From Pseudoalteromonas marina (GTDB lineage Bacteria; Pseudomonadota; Gammaproteobacteria; Enterobacterales; Alteromonadaceae), in assembly GCF_000238335.3 (NCBI RefSeq), contig NZ_AHCB03000006.1:124001-188000 (forward strand): a DNA stretch of 64,000 nt. The letters run 5' to 3'. Shown here piece after piece: positions 17,565-27,087 of the stretch; position 1 is the first letter of the stretch, and each line of letters begins with the position of its first letter. The notes beneath the pieces are model-generated. The model did no database searches, was not told where the DNA came from, and saw only the letters and a list, made by a program, of their open reading frames with translations. Position numbers and translations under genes: made by a program.

Positions 17565-17593
17565 TTTATACCATATTAAAATTAAATACTCAA
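17565..17593 (-). promoter_or_regulatory. rpsB-tsf promoter
   Basis: Minus strand: -35 TTGAGT (17588-17593), 17-bp spacer, extended -10 TGGTATAAA with hexamer at 17565-17570, then a GC-rich discriminator GCGCGCC typical of stringently controlled promoters. It predicts a leader of about 180 bases. Confidence 0.75.
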
Positions 17594-17651
17594 CATCGCG
17601 TGCAAAAATTATGCAGCGATAAAATGTTAGAAACGCAACTTTGGAGCCTCA

Positions 17652-18437
17652 ATGAGCGCTATTATCAAGACCCCTGAAGAAATAGAGAAAATGCGTGTAG
17701 CTGGGCGTTTAGCAGCAGACGTACTTGAAATGATCGGCCCACATGTCGTGCCGGGGATCACCACTGATGAGCTAAATACTATTTGTCATGATTATATTGT
17801 TAACGAGCAAAAAGCAGTCCCTGCTCCTTTAAACTATCATGGTTTTCCAAAATCAATTTGCACCTCTGTTAACCATGTAATTTGTCATGGTATTCCCAAC
17901 GACAAACCGTTAAAAGAAGGTGACAGCGTAAATATCGACATCACTGTTATCAAAGATGGCTACCACGGCGATACATCTAAAATGTTTCACGTAGGTAAAC
18001 CAAACATTCAAGGTAAGCGTTTGGCTGAAGTAACACAAGAAAGCTTATATCTTGCCATTAAAATGGTAAAGCCGGGTGTACGTTTAGGTGATATTGGCGA
18101 AGCAATTCAAAAATACGCCGAGAGCTTCAACTACTCAATAGTACGTGAATATTGCGGCCATGGTATTGGTAGCGAATTTCACGAAGAACCACAGGTTATG
18201 CATTACGGTAAAGCCGGTACCGGTGAAACATTAAAAGCGGGTATGTGTTTAACTATTGAGCCAATGGTTAATGCGGGCAAGCGCCAATGTAAACTGCTTA
18301 AAGATGAGTGGACGGTTGTAACACGCGACCGCAGTTTGTCTGCACAGTGGGAACACACGTTATTAGTGACTGAAAATGGTGTTGAAATTTTAACGCTACG
18401 ATCAGATGATACTATCGACAGGATTATCGAACACTAA
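17652..18437 (+). CDS. map: Methionine aminopeptidase, type I
   Basis: Removes the initiator Met from nascent proteins. The 261 residues show the five metal ligands of the pita-bread fold in their usual contexts (VNIDITV, GDTSKMFHVG, GHGIGSEFHEEP, TIEPM and WEHTLLVTE). GGAGCCTCA precedes the ATG. It is divergent from rpsB, the conserved order, and is followed after 62 bp by glnD. Confidence 0.97.
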   Translation: MSAIIKTPEEIEKMRVAGRLAADVLEMIGPHVVPGITTDELNTICHDYIVNEQKAVPAPLNYHGFPKSICTSVNHVICHGIPNDKPLKEGDSVNIDITVIKDGYHGDTSKMFHVGKPNIQGKRLAEVTQESLYLAIKMVKPGVRLGDIGEAIQKYAESFNYSIVREYCGHGIGSEFHEEPQVMHYGKAGTGETLKAGMCLTIEPMVNAGKRQCKLLKDEWTVVTRDRSLSAQWEHTLLVTENGVEILTLRSDDTIDRIIEH

Positions 18438-18499
18438 TAAACCTACGCAGTTGATAGTACGTTTATCAATGTGGAAGGTTCAATGAGGAGCCAGCCCAC

Positions 18500-21118
18500 G
18501 TGGCATTACCCAACAAAGTAAAAAAGTTGCTTAGCGATGCTGAGCAACTAAGTGACTATCGCGATTGTTCCAGCTATTTTTACAAATGGTTGCATAACGA
18601 ATTTTCAAAACAACCAGTTGGTAATTTAATTAATGCCCGGGCTGAGTTTATCGACCGCCTGTTGATCAAATTATTTCATGTTTATGATCTATCTCATGAG
18701 CCTGATTTAGCGCTGATTGCCGTAGGCGGTTACGGACGTGGTGAGCTTCACCCTTATTCAGATATCGACTTCTTACTGCTTGTAACAGAGCAACCAAGTG
18801 AAGCGGTATGTGAAAAAATAGGTCAATTTGTCACTATGCTGTGGGATCTTAACTTAGAGATTGGCCACAGCGTTCGTACTATTGATCAAGCAATAGAGCA
18901 AAAACGCGAAGACGTCACCTTTGCCACCAGCTTACTCGAAAGCCGACTAATTTTTGGTAATCATATTGAGTTTGAAAAGCTTAAAAACTTTATACTCGAA
19001 ACGCCAGTATGGGGCTCTAACGACTTTTTTGAAGCCAAAGTACAAGAGCAAAATCTGCGTCACCGTAAATGTCACGGAACAGCGTACAACTTAGAGCCAA
19101 ACATAAAAGAAAACCCAGGTGGTCTTCGCGATTTACAAACTATTATTTGGGTAGCCAAAAAGCATTTTAGAGCCGAAACCCTCCAAGAGCTCATAAACCA
19201 TGGCTACTTAACCCATGAAGAGTTTCAAGAGCTTTCAGAGTGTTTAGAAAACCTATGGAACATTCGCTTTGCCCTGCACTTAGCCGCAGGACGATCAGAA
19301 AACCGTTTACTATTTGATCACCAACCCCTTGCTGCAGAAATACTTGGCTTTGGTAGCGATGGTAAAGCGTCGGTTGAACGTATGATGAAGCGCTTATTTC
19401 GTATAATGAGCCGTGTACGCGAACTTAATCAGATGCTGCTTTCGTATTTTGAGCAAAGCATTTCGCCACTAAGCAGCGAAGCCGTTGTTGAGGTACTCGA
19501 CAGAAATTTTGAGCGTGTTGGCCATCAAATTCGTGTTAAAGACCCATCTGTATTTTTTAGGCGCGATCAACTTTTTGTTCTGTTTGAGCACATTGCTGAA
19601 AATCCAGAAATTACCCATATTTACCCAAGCACTATACGCACTATTCGCCAAGTACGCCGTCGTTTGTTGGGTGACCTGCAAGATTACGCGGCCTGCCGTG
19701 AAGCTTTCTTACGCTTGGTAAAACACCCTAACGGTATGGGCCGCGCATTCACATTAATGCATAAGCACGGCATGCTGGCAGCATACTTACCGCAATGGCG
19801 TAATATTTTTGGGCAAATGCAGTTTGATTTATTTCATGCCTACACGGTAGACGAGCACACCCACAAGTTAATCAATAATATTTACCAATACTTTGATAAA
19901 ACGGGCGTGAGTGAATTTCCAATTTGTAGTGAAATAGTCACCCGAATGGATAAACCCGAGCTTTTATATTTAGCCGGTATTTTTCATGATATTGCGAAAG
20001 GCCGTGGTGGCGATCACTCAGAGCTAGGGTCGGTCGATGCTATTGCATTTGCTAAGTTACATGGGTTTTCATCATCCGATGGCAAGCTTATCGCATGGCT
20101 TGTTGGTAATCACTTACTTATGTCGGTAACTGCACAAAGAAAAGACATAAACGACCCTACAGTAATCAAAGACTTTGCAACACGTGTAAAAACAGAGCGC
20201 CAACTCGATTACCTTTATTGTTTAACTGTGGCAGATATTCGTGCCACTAACGACAACCTATGGAACGATTGGAAAAACACCTTATTGCGCGAACTTTATT
20301 TGCACACACAACGTGCATTGCGTTTGGGCCTTGAAAACCCAATGGACCAACGCGACCAAATTCGTGATAAAAAGCACCAAGCAAAACAACGCCTGCTTAA
20401 TTTAGGGTACCTTGAAGAAAAAATTGACTTAATTTGGAGCCGCTTTAAAGCAAACTACTTTACTGCATTTAGCGAGCAGCAAATATCGTGGCAAACCGAG
20501 CATTTAGTAAATAGCACCGATTTAAGTCAACCGAGTGTAATAGTGTCGAATGCGCCTATGCACGGCGGCACGCAAGTGTTTGTTTACAGTCCTTACTCGG
20601 GTGCCCTATTCGCCCGTTTAGTAAACATAATTGGTACTAAAAAGGCACAGATCCAACACGCACAAGTACTGACCACCAAAGACGGTTATGTACTGTTTAG
20701 CTTTGTTATTCTTGAAGTCAGCGGCGACCCTATCGCAAGTAGCCGCGCGCAATCGATTAAACGCGGCCTTGAGCAAGCACTTAATGACCCGCGTAAAAAA
20801 ATTCGCTTTAAAAAGAGTCGCTCACAACGTTTTAAAGACTTTAATATCAAACCCAAAATTGTGCTGCGCCCACATGCTAGAAAAGATCGCAGCTTAATTG
20901 AAATACAAGCGGTTGATATACCCGGTCTACTAACCAAAATAGCCGAAGTTTTCCAAGCACATTTACTCCATATTCATGCAGCCCGCATAACAACGGTAGG
21001 TGAACGTGCAGAGGATTTCTTTGTCGTATCAAATAACGAATACCAAGCCCTGACTGATGAAGAACAAGCAAAAATTCATCAGGCATTACGTAAAAAATTC
21101 AACGCCGAAACAGAATAA
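18500..21118 (+). CDS. glnD: Bifunctional uridylyltransferase/uridylyl-removing enzyme GlnD
   Basis: Senses glutamine and modifies PII proteins. The 872 residues contain a nucleotidyltransferase site ([19 protein letters not shown], from residue 76), an HD hydrolase site ([12 protein letters not shown], near 495) and two C-terminal ACT domains that bind glutamine (about 690-870). The start is a GTG at 18500 with GAGGAG ten bases upstream. dapD follows after 10 bp, so both are likely on one transcript with map. Confidence 0.97.
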   Translation: MALPNKVKKLLSDAEQLSDYRDCSSYFYKWLHNEFSKQPVGNLINARAEFIDRLLIKLFHVYDLSHEPDLALIAVGGYGRGELHPYSDIDFLLLVTEQPSEAVCEKIGQFVTMLWDLNLEIGHSVRTIDQAIEQKREDVTFATSLLESRLIFGNHIEFEKLKNFILETPVWGSNDFFEAKVQEQNLRHRKCHGTAYNLEPNIKENPGGLRDLQTIIWVAKKHFRAETLQELINHGYLTHEEFQELSECLENLWNIRFALHLAAGRSENRLLFDHQPLAAEILGFGSDGKASVERMMKRLFRIMSRVRELNQMLLSYFEQSISPLSSEAVVEVLDRNFERVGHQIRVKDPSVFFRRDQLFVLFEHIAENPEITHIYPSTIRTIRQVRRRLLGDLQDYAACREAFLRLVKHPNGMGRAFTLMHKHGMLAAYLPQWRNIFGQMQFDLFHAYTVDEHTHKLINNIYQYFDKTGVSEFPICSEIVTRMDKPELLYLAGIFHDIAKGRGGDHSELGSVDAIAFAKLHGFSSSDGKLIAWLVGNHLLMSVTAQRKDINDPTVIKDFATRVKTERQLDYLYCLTVADIRATNDNLWNDWKNTLLRELYLHTQRALRLGLENPMDQRDQIRDKKHQAKQRLLNLGYLEEKIDLIWSRFKANYFTAFSEQQISWQTEHLVNSTDLSQPSVIVSNAPMHGGTQVFVYSPYSGALFARLVNIIGTKKAQIQHAQVLTTKDGYVLFSFVILEVSGDPIASSRAQSIKRGLEQALNDPRKKIRFKKSRSQRFKDFNIKPKIVLRPHARKDRSLIEIQAVDIPGLLTKIAEVFQAHLLHIHAARITTVGERAEDFFVVSNNEYQALTDEEQAKIHQALRKKFNAETE

Positions 21119-21128
21119 GAGGACACAC

Positions 21129-21956
21129 ATGTCAGATTTAAAAACAATGATCGAAAACGCATGGGATAACCGCGACAGCATTAGCCCAAGCACTGTATCT
21201 AGCGATGTAAAACAAGCTATTATTGACGCGCTAGAACTACTTGATAGCGGTGCCGCGCGTGTTGCTGAAAAAATATCAGGCGAATGGGTTGTACACCAAT
21301 GGCTTAAAAAAGCAGTTTTACTATCTTTTCGTATTCGCGACAACCAACCAATGAACGACGGCGTTAATCAGTTTTACGACAAAGTACCGCTTAAATTTAG
21401 CGACTACACGCCAGAGCAATTTCAACAAGGCGGCATGCGCGTAGTGCCTAACGCAGTAGCACGTAAAGGCAGCTTTGTAGGTAAAAACGTCGTACTTATG
21501 CCCTCGTACGTAAACATTGGCGCATACGTTGACGAGGGCACCATGGTTGATACATGGGCCACTGTTGGCTCATGTGCACAAATTGGTAAGAACGTACACT
21601 TATCTGGCGGCGTTGGCATAGGCGGCGTTTTAGAGCCACTACAAGCTAACCCAACCATCATTGAAGACAATTGTTTTATTGGCGCACGTTCTGAAATTGT
21701 TGAAGGTGTAGTAGTAGAAGAAGGCGCTGTTATTTCAATGGGCGTTTATATCAGCCAAAGCACTCGTATTTACGACCGTGAAACCGGCGAAATTCACTAC
21801 GGCCGCGTACCTGCAGGCGCAGTAGTTGTACCAGGTGCACTACCATCAAAAGATGGCACTCACAGCCTATACGCTGCAATCATTGTGAAAAAAGTTGATC
21901 AGCAAACACGCGAAAAAGTAGGCATCAACGCCCTACTACGTTCGATTGATGATTAA
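21129..21956 (+). CDS. dapD: Tetrahydrodipicolinate N-succinyltransferase
   Basis: Succinylates tetrahydrodipicolinate in the lysine/diaminopimelate pathway. The 275-residue trimeric left-handed beta-helix protein has [14 protein letters not shown] and [12 protein letters not shown] in the coil region. The start at 21129 has GAGGACACAC before it, and the in-frame ATG at 21057 lies inside glnD. The map-glnD-dapD order is conserved in gammaproteobacteria. Confidence 0.96.
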   Translation: MSDLKTMIENAWDNRDSISPSTVSSDVKQAIIDALELLDSGAARVAEKISGEWVVHQWLKKAVLLSFRIRDNQPMNDGVNQFYDKVPLKFSDYTPEQFQQGGMRVVPNAVARKGSFVGKNVVLMPSYVNIGAYVDEGTMVDTWATVGSCAQIGKNVHLSGGVGIGGVLEPLQANPTIIEDNCFIGARSEIVEGVVVEEGAVISMGVYISQSTRIYDRETGEIHYGRVPAGAVVVPGALPSKDGTHSLYAAIIVKKVDQQTREKVGINALLRSIDD

Positions 21957-21991
21957 ATAGAAAACAATGGCATTAGTATAAATTATTGATG

Positions 21992-22040
21992 AAAAAATAA
22001 GGCTCTGAACCTTTGTAGATTTAGAGCCTTACATTCTTTT
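21992..22040. terminator. Bidirectional terminator between dapD and DUF2804 gene
   Basis: An 8-bp stem AAGGCTCT/AGAGCCTT (21999-22006 with 22023-22030), flanked by A-rich sequence on the left and a T-rich run on the right. It serves the convergent dapD (+) and the DUF2804 gene (-). Confidence 0.7.
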
Positions 22041-22080
22041 AAAGTGTTCGTTTATATACGTTAATTCCCTAAAGCTACAT

Positions 22081-23112
22081 CTACCATTTTGAATAGTGAT
22101 CTTCTGCTAAGCCCCACTGCCCGTTAAGTGTTATCACTTCATTAGGAAGCGTTATTTGACCGAAATAACGACCGATTTTTTGTGTGAAATTCGTGGCCAC
22201 AATGAGTAAATTAGTTTTATCAAAACGTTGGCTTACAGGTTCAAAAGTAAGATTAATCAGGCCGTCGTTTGAGTGGAGTTCCCACTTGTCACAATCAATT
22301 TCGTTACCATAACGATTAAACTTAAAATCAACCATATCAATTTTGTATAGCTTTCCGTCAAGCCAAATAGCATTTTCAGTAAATCCTGTTTCAATTACAC
22401 CTGCTGAAAGGTTTAATCCCAAGTAGCGTCCATCAGGTAATTTGCAGGCAAGGCTTGCCCAATTCCAAAATGTTTCACGACGCATATAGCCTGCACTCCA
22501 GTCTACACAGGCCAATGCGTTCATATGACTAAAATCGTAGCGGGTATTTTTTAATAGAAGCGTGCCAGAGCAATTTAGCGCGGCCGATTTTTGGGTGAAA
22601 TGGAAACCAGTATAACCAGCTCGAACACATACACTCAAAGGAAGGTAATTATCTGACTCGTTAATTATTGCATCAAGGATCAGCGTGGTACTTATTTTAA
22701 CTGTTACCTTTCGTTCACCGGGTCTATCTGTGGTATTAACGTAAACGCTGTTATCACCCTTTTTAAAATAACTATTGCCAGAATTTGGCAGCGGCTCAAT
22801 TAATGTGTTTTTAGAAAATAAATTTACAAAGCTGTGCTCGTCTAACTGCTCTGTTTTTAAATTGTAAACATAAACAAAACAGTTGCTGGCAATTTTTAAA
22901 TCAACGATTGCAAGCCCAATAACTAATTCATCGCAAGTAATGCTTATAAACTGAAACTGGTTAAACTTAAATCTTTTTGCAAGTTTACCGCATGGCTTAT
23001 CCATTGCGTTTCTTAAATCAAAATCTAAGTAATTAATATGCTCAATCCCCTGTGGGAATAAACCAAAGTTAGCCTGACCATTAGGGTTAATCAGCTGCAG
23101 TTTTTTTTGCAT
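22081..23112 (-). CDS. DUF2804 family protein
   Basis: A 343-residue protein that I place in the DUF2804 family from the conserved LACVDWSAGYMRRETFWNWA near residue 205 and the C-terminal GLAEDHYSKW. It has no signal peptide or membrane helix, and is rich in aromatic residues and predicted beta-strand. The function is unknown; the fold is thought to resemble lipocalin-like or carotenoid hydratase-type beta-sandwiches, which I cannot confirm here. It stands alone, convergent with dapD and 207 bp from phhB, so neighbours give no functional hint. Confidence 0.75.
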   Translation of the reverse strand: MQKKLQLINPNGQANFGLFPQGIEHINYLDFDLRNAMDKPCGKLAKRFKFNQFQFISITCDELVIGLAIVDLKIASNCFVYVYNLKTEQLDEHSFVNLFSKNTLIEPLPNSGNSYFKKGDNSVYVNTTDRPGERKVTVKISTTLILDAIINESDNYLPLSVCVRAGYTGFHFTQKSAALNCSGTLLLKNTRYDFSHMNALACVDWSAGYMRRETFWNWASLACKLPDGRYLGLNLSAGVIETGFTENAIWLDGKLYKIDMVDFKFNRYGNEIDCDKWELHSNDGLINLTFEPVSQRFDKTNLLIVATNFTQKIGRYFGQITLPNEVITLNGQWGLAEDHYSKW

Positions 23113-23261
23113 GTAACTTATCCTTTCATTTACAGCCTATATTATTCTCGGGCATAAAATAATCAACCTAAGAAGATAATTACATGGTAAATATTCGTTT
23201 TGTTATCCATATGCTTTTTGTCGTAACAATTTTGATAACAAAAGGCGGTAGTTTACCAACA

Positions 23262-23297
23262 CAAATAAAAAAGCACTTATAAAAATAAGTGCTTTTA
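23262..23297 (-). terminator. Intrinsic terminator after phhB
   Basis: Minus strand stem AAAAGCACTTAT/ATAAGTGCTTTT (23285-23296 with 23269-23280), 4-base loop, then a T-run. It ends the phhA-phhB transcript. Confidence 0.8.
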
Positions 23298-23319
23298 GGT
23301 TTGCTCAATTAATTTTTAA

Positions 23320-23664
23320 TTACAGCGCGTTGAATACGTCGTCTGTTTTAGCTGCACAAATAAAATCGTTTTTGTGCAAGCCTTTAATTGAATGGCTCCA
23401 CCACGTTACAGTTACTTTGCCCCACTCGGTTAATAAACCAGGATGGTGGCCTTCGTCTTCTGCCATGTCGCCTACTTTGTTAGTAAACGCGATAGCTTGT
23501 TTAAAGTTTTTAAATTTATAAACACGCTCTAGCTGCATAATGCCGTCGCGTACTTCTGGTACCCAGTCTGGTATTTTTGTAATAAGCTGTGCAAGCTCTT
23601 CGTCAGACACTTTTGGTGCATCTACGTGGCAAGCTTCGCATTTTTGTTCACTTAATGAAGACAT
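23320..23664 (-). CDS. phhB: Pterin-4a-carbinolamine dehydratase
   Basis: Recycles the 4a-hydroxy-tetrahydropterin made by phenylalanine hydroxylase. The 114-residue protein has the family motif with paired His in [20 protein letters not shown] and the later SIKGLHKND. The N-terminus carries Cys residues ([10 protein letters not shown]) as in other proteobacterial PhhB proteins. It sits 37 bp after phhA in one operon. Confidence 0.95.
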   Translation of the reverse strand: MSSLSEQKCEACHVDAPKVSDEELAQLITKIPDWVPEVRDGIMQLERVYKFKNFKQAIAFTNKVGDMAEDEGHHPGLLTEWGKVTVTWWSHSIKGLHKNDFICAAKTDDVFNAL

Positions 23665-23701
23665 TTTAAATCCTTACTTTAGCGTTTCTTTTAAATTAAA
23701 G

Positions 23702-24499
23702 TTAACTGGCTAATTTTTCTTTTGGTGGAAATTTTGGGTCATGCAAACCAAGCTCTTTAGCTTGCTCAACCAAAGTCATAATATCCATTTGCGATATATC
23801 AAACAGATCATGAATCGAATTAATGGTGTAGTACTGCGGTTGCATAATATCAATGCGATAAGGCGTACGCAGTACATCAATTACGCTCATAGGCGTTATT
23901 TCTGGTGTATCTGAATACACATACTGCGTTTCACCCGGGCTTGATAAAATTCCGCCACCGTAAATACGCAGGCCGTTTTCGGTTTGCATTAAACCAAACT
24001 CAACGGTAAACCAGTACATGCGTGCAAGGTAAACACGATCTTTTTTCTGCGCTGCGTACCCTAATTGCCCGTATTTGTGTGTGAACTTGGCAAAATCAGG
24101 GTTTGTTAGCATAGCGCAGTGGCCAAATATTTCATGAAAAATATCTGGCTCTTGAAGATAATCAAACTCTTCACGACTTCGAATAAACGTGGCAACCGGA
24201 AACTGTTTATTTGCTAACAACCTAAAAAACTCATCAAAATCGATAAGTGCAGGCACAGGCGCTACTTGCCAGCCAGTAGTAGCAAGAAGTACCTCGTTAA
24301 GCTCGCTTAGTTGCGGTATACGATCGTGTGGAAGATTTATTTTTTTAAGTCCTTCCATATACTCATCGCAGGCCTTGCCCTCTATGCACGCAAGTTGGCG
24401 CGCTACAAGCTCAGACCAAATTTTATTTTCTTCATCACTCCAATGTATAACACCATTTTCGTCTGGTGTTTTGGATGTGTATTTACTTGCTTTAGCCAT
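23702..24499 (-). CDS. phhA: Phenylalanine-4-hydroxylase
   Basis: Hydroxylates phenylalanine to tyrosine with tetrahydropterin, oxygen and non-heme iron. The 265-residue bacterial catalytic domain lacks the regulatory ACT domain of the animal enzyme. The iron ligands are in HEIFGHCAML (two His) and the later Glu in WFTVEFGLM. A ribosome binding site (AGAAGG) precedes the ATG. The operon phhA-phhB probably serves tyrosine formation or phenylalanine catabolism, and a TyrR-type box lies 144 bp upstream. Confidence 0.96.
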   Translation of the reverse strand: MAKASKYTSKTPDENGVIHWSDEENKIWSELVARQLACIEGKACDEYMEGLKKINLPHDRIPQLSELNEVLLATTGWQVAPVPALIDFDEFFRLLANKQFPVATFIRSREEFDYLQEPDIFHEIFGHCAMLTNPDFAKFTHKYGQLGYAAQKKDRVYLARMYWFTVEFGLMQTENGLRIYGGGILSSPGETQYVYSDTPEITPMSVIDVLRTPYRIDIMQPQYYTINSIHDLFDISQMDIMTLVEQAKELGLHDPKFPPKEKLAS

Positions 24500-24642
24500 A
24501 AGTACCTTCTGGGTTGTGAGCCCTAAATCGGTGTCAGTGTGATACTCAAGCTTATTGAATATCGAGTGACCCCATACTATGTAAAAGTGAAGAAAAGTTT
24601 AATAGACAAGCTAACATCTGTACTTGGCGCGATCACCTCATT

Positions 24643-24660
24643 CGTAAAGTTAAAATTACA
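24643..24660 (-). promoter_or_regulatory. Candidate TyrR/PhhR box upstream of phhA
   Basis: CGTAAA-GTTAAA-ATTACA matches the TyrR consensus TGTAAA-N6-TTTACA at 10 of 12 fixed positions. Control of phhAB by TyrR/PhhR is known in related bacteria; binding here is inferred. An ATGTGT-G-ACACAT palindrome (24660-24672) abuts it. Confidence 0.55.
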
Positions 24661-24736
24661 TGTGTGACACATTAAAATTACAGTCACGAATATAAAGGCC
24701 CCATACAAAGCTTTATGTGTAAACAAATAAATACAG

Positions 24737-25933
24737 CTAAAAGATTTGAGTAAACGCCTGGTCTAAATCACTAATAATGTCGTTAACATCTTCAAGCCCA
24801 ACAGAGAGCCTGATCAACCCGTCACTGATACCAGCGGCGGCTCTCTCTTCTGGTGAATAAGGAGAATGGGTCATAGACGCAGGATGCTGAATCAGTGTTT
24901 CAGCATCGCCTAGGCTTACAGCAAGTGTACAAAGCTTCATGCTATCAATAAATTGCGCACCTTGTTGTAAAGTGCCTTTTATTTCAAACGCAATCACGCC
25001 ACCTGCAGCTTTCATTTGATTACCAATAAATTTATTTCCTGGGTGTGATTTAAGGCCGGGGTAATAAACAATATTAACTTTATGATGCGCCTCTAGGTAT
25101 TCAGCCACTGTTTGTGCACTCTGACAGTGACGCTCCATGCGTATGGCTAAGGTTTTTAATCCGCGATTTATAAGCCATGCGTCGTGTGGGCTTATGGTTG
25201 CACCAATGTCTTTTAGTACGGTCATTTTTATCAAGGTAATATGCTCAAGCGATCCACACACAAGTCCTGCCACCACATCGCCATGGCCATTTATGTATTT
25301 GGTTGCACTGTGCATAATGATATCAATGCCATATTGTTTTGGTGATTGCAGCAATGGCGTTAAAAAGGTGTTGTCTACCACGCTAATTAAGCTGTGCTGT
25401 TTAGCAATAGCGCCAATAAGTGCTAAATCAATCACAGCCATTGTTGGGTTTATTGGTGTTTCTACAAATATCATTTTGGAATTAGGTTTAATGGCAGCCC
25501 GTAGCTCGTCCTCGCAGGTCATATCAACAAACGTAACTTCAATTCCCCAACGCGGTAACATGTGTGCAAAAAACGCGAACGTACAACCATATAATGCACT
25601 TGATGCTACAAGGTGGTCGCCATGTGATAAAAAGCTCAATACCGATGCCGATACAGCGCCCATGCCTGTGGCCGTTGCCGCAGCGGCTTCGCAGTCCTCT
25701 AGCTGTGCTATCTTTTGTTCAAGTTCGGTGGTGGTTGGATTGCCTAGGCGGGTATAAATATAACCGGGTTCTTCGCCTGCAAAACGTGCGGCGCCTTGTG
25801 CTGCATTTTCAAAATGAAAGGTTGAGGTTTGATACAAAGGCGACGTAAGTGCGCCATGCGGATCGTTTGCTTTTTGCGGGCCATGGATACATTGTGTATG
25901 AAGATGATGCTTGGTCATTATCTTTGTGCTCAT
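24737..25933 (-). CDS. Methionine gamma-lyase (PLP-dependent)
   Basis: A 398-residue Cys/Met metabolism PLP enzyme. The PLP lysine is in HSATKYINGHGD, and the active-site Cys in SALYGCTFAFF (near residue 118) is the feature that separates methionine gamma-lyase from cystathionine gamma-synthase or beta-lyase. The expected reaction is methionine to methanethiol, ammonia and 2-oxobutyrate. The protein could alternatively be a promiscuous cystathionine lyase. It is a single gene; a second in-frame ATG at 25918 is an alternative start. No riboswitch or terminator was recognised around it. Confidence 0.85.
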   Translation of the reverse strand: MSTKIMTKHHLHTQCIHGPQKANDPHGALTSPLYQTSTFHFENAAQGAARFAGEEPGYIYTRLGNPTTTELEQKIAQLEDCEAAAATATGMGAVSASVLSFLSHGDHLVASSALYGCTFAFFAHMLPRWGIEVTFVDMTCEDELRAAIKPNSKMIFVETPINPTMAVIDLALIGAIAKQHSLISVVDNTFLTPLLQSPKQYGIDIIMHSATKYINGHGDVVAGLVCGSLEHITLIKMTVLKDIGATISPHDAWLINRGLKTLAIRMERHCQSAQTVAEYLEAHHKVNIVYYPGLKSHPGNKFIGNQMKAAGGVIAFEIKGTLQQGAQFIDSMKLCTLAVSLGDAETLIQHPASMTHSPYSPEERAAAGISDGLIRLSVGLEDVNDIISDLDQAFTQIF

Positions 25934-26058
25934 TTTTATTATGTGTTGTTAGTGACATAGATAAAAACGTACCACAGTTTAAATCACAAGCATGCCGGAT
26001 GCTCAGATGGCTATTTGTGCAAAGTTTACCCGTTTACCTGTACACAAATATTTCCATG

Positions 26059-27087
26059 TTATTGTGTGGGCTCTGTTTTCCCTCGTTTTAAAATTTTACC
26101 TGCAATGCTCTGAACGGTCCCTTTCAACAGGCTGCGCTTGTGTTCTAGTTTAGGTAATGGGCGACTTAACTCCATTGCTTTATAGCCAATTCGCGCTGTA
26201 AAAATCCCAGCACTCACACCTTGTGCGGCTCGTCCAGATAGCTTACCAAGCAACTCTGCGCTGAGCGCAGTAGCTGCTAAATCAGAGATAAGCTCTGCAC
26301 TGCCTACAAACATAACTTGTTTTATAAGCATACGGTAAAGCTTAATGCGGCTTGCGTAACCAAAACCAATGCCATAAATTTTACCTATTTGCTCAATTAA
26401 CTTAGTACCACGCCAAAGCACAGCCATCATATCCACCAGGGCAATGGGGCTCAGTGCAACTAATAAAGCTGACTCTGTTGCAAAACGGTTTATAAGCTTT
26501 TTAGCTTGCGTGTCTTGCGTTATAAGCAAGCTATTTGCGTAAAGGGTCATTATTTCTTTATCACTGTGATGCTGTGCAACTTGCTTTTTAAAGCTGTCAA
26601 AATTATTAAGCTTTTGGTGCTTGTTTAGTTTTTCAAGCCACGGTAATGCGCCGCCTACTTGCTCACTATTTAAGAGTCTGTCGGCTTCTTGGCGGTGTAA
26701 CTGATTGCGCTTAAGGCTGCGCAACATTCTATATTCGCGCCATAACATGCGCCCAATAAGAAGCACACCACTTACCACGGCGGTTAAATACAAACCGCCT
26801 AAAACAATCGACTGTTGAAATGCAAACACTAATGAATAAGCAAATTCAAGTAACACCAGTACTAAAAAGCTTATGGCAAACACACCTTTAAGCGTTTGCC
26901 ATTTTGACTTTTTATATACTGGCTCTAGGTCTATTTCATCTTCTATAAACTCTTCATCAGGCTCTTCAATGTATTCACTTTGACCCTGGGTAATTATTTT
27001 TGCAGGAGCAAGCGTAGGCTCAACTTGCTCATCTGCTTGGGTATCAATTCGCCTACCTGCTTGAAAAGTTTGCTGTGTGTCGCTCAT
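26059..27087 (-). CDS. ycjF: DUF697/YcjF family inner-membrane protein
   Basis: A 342-residue protein with an acidic N-terminal region (about 1-60), two membrane helices (about 68-112) and a C-terminal DUF697 domain with further hydrophobic stretches. It is the usual partner of YcjX and overlaps it by 4 bp. The family belongs to the phage shock response; its biochemical function is unknown. Confidence 0.9.
   Translation of the reverse strand: MSDTQQTFQAGRRIDTQADEQVEPTLAPAKIITQGQSEYIEEPDEEFIEDEIDLEPVYKKSKWQTLKGVFAISFLVLVLLEFAYSLVFAFQQSIVLGGLYLTAVVSGVLLIGRMLWREYRMLRSLKRNQLHRQEADRLLNSEQVGGALPWLEKLNKHQKLNNFDSFKKQVAQHHSDKEIMTLYANSLLITQDTQAKKLINRFATESALLVALSPIALVDMMAVLWRGTKLIEQIGKIYGIGFGYASRIKLYRMLIKQVMFVGSAELISDLAATALSAELLGKLSGRAAQGVSAGIFTARIGYKAMELSRPLPKLEHKRSLLKGTVQSIAGKILKRGKTEPTQ

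Noticed and set aside
24660..24690. CRP site upstream of phhA
   Set aside because: TGTGA is present, but no TCACA follows at the right spacing.
25137..25757. 206-codon open frame opposite the methionine gamma-lyase gene
   Set aside because: Low-complexity Ser/Cys/Ala translation typical of an antisense frame, with no start signal.
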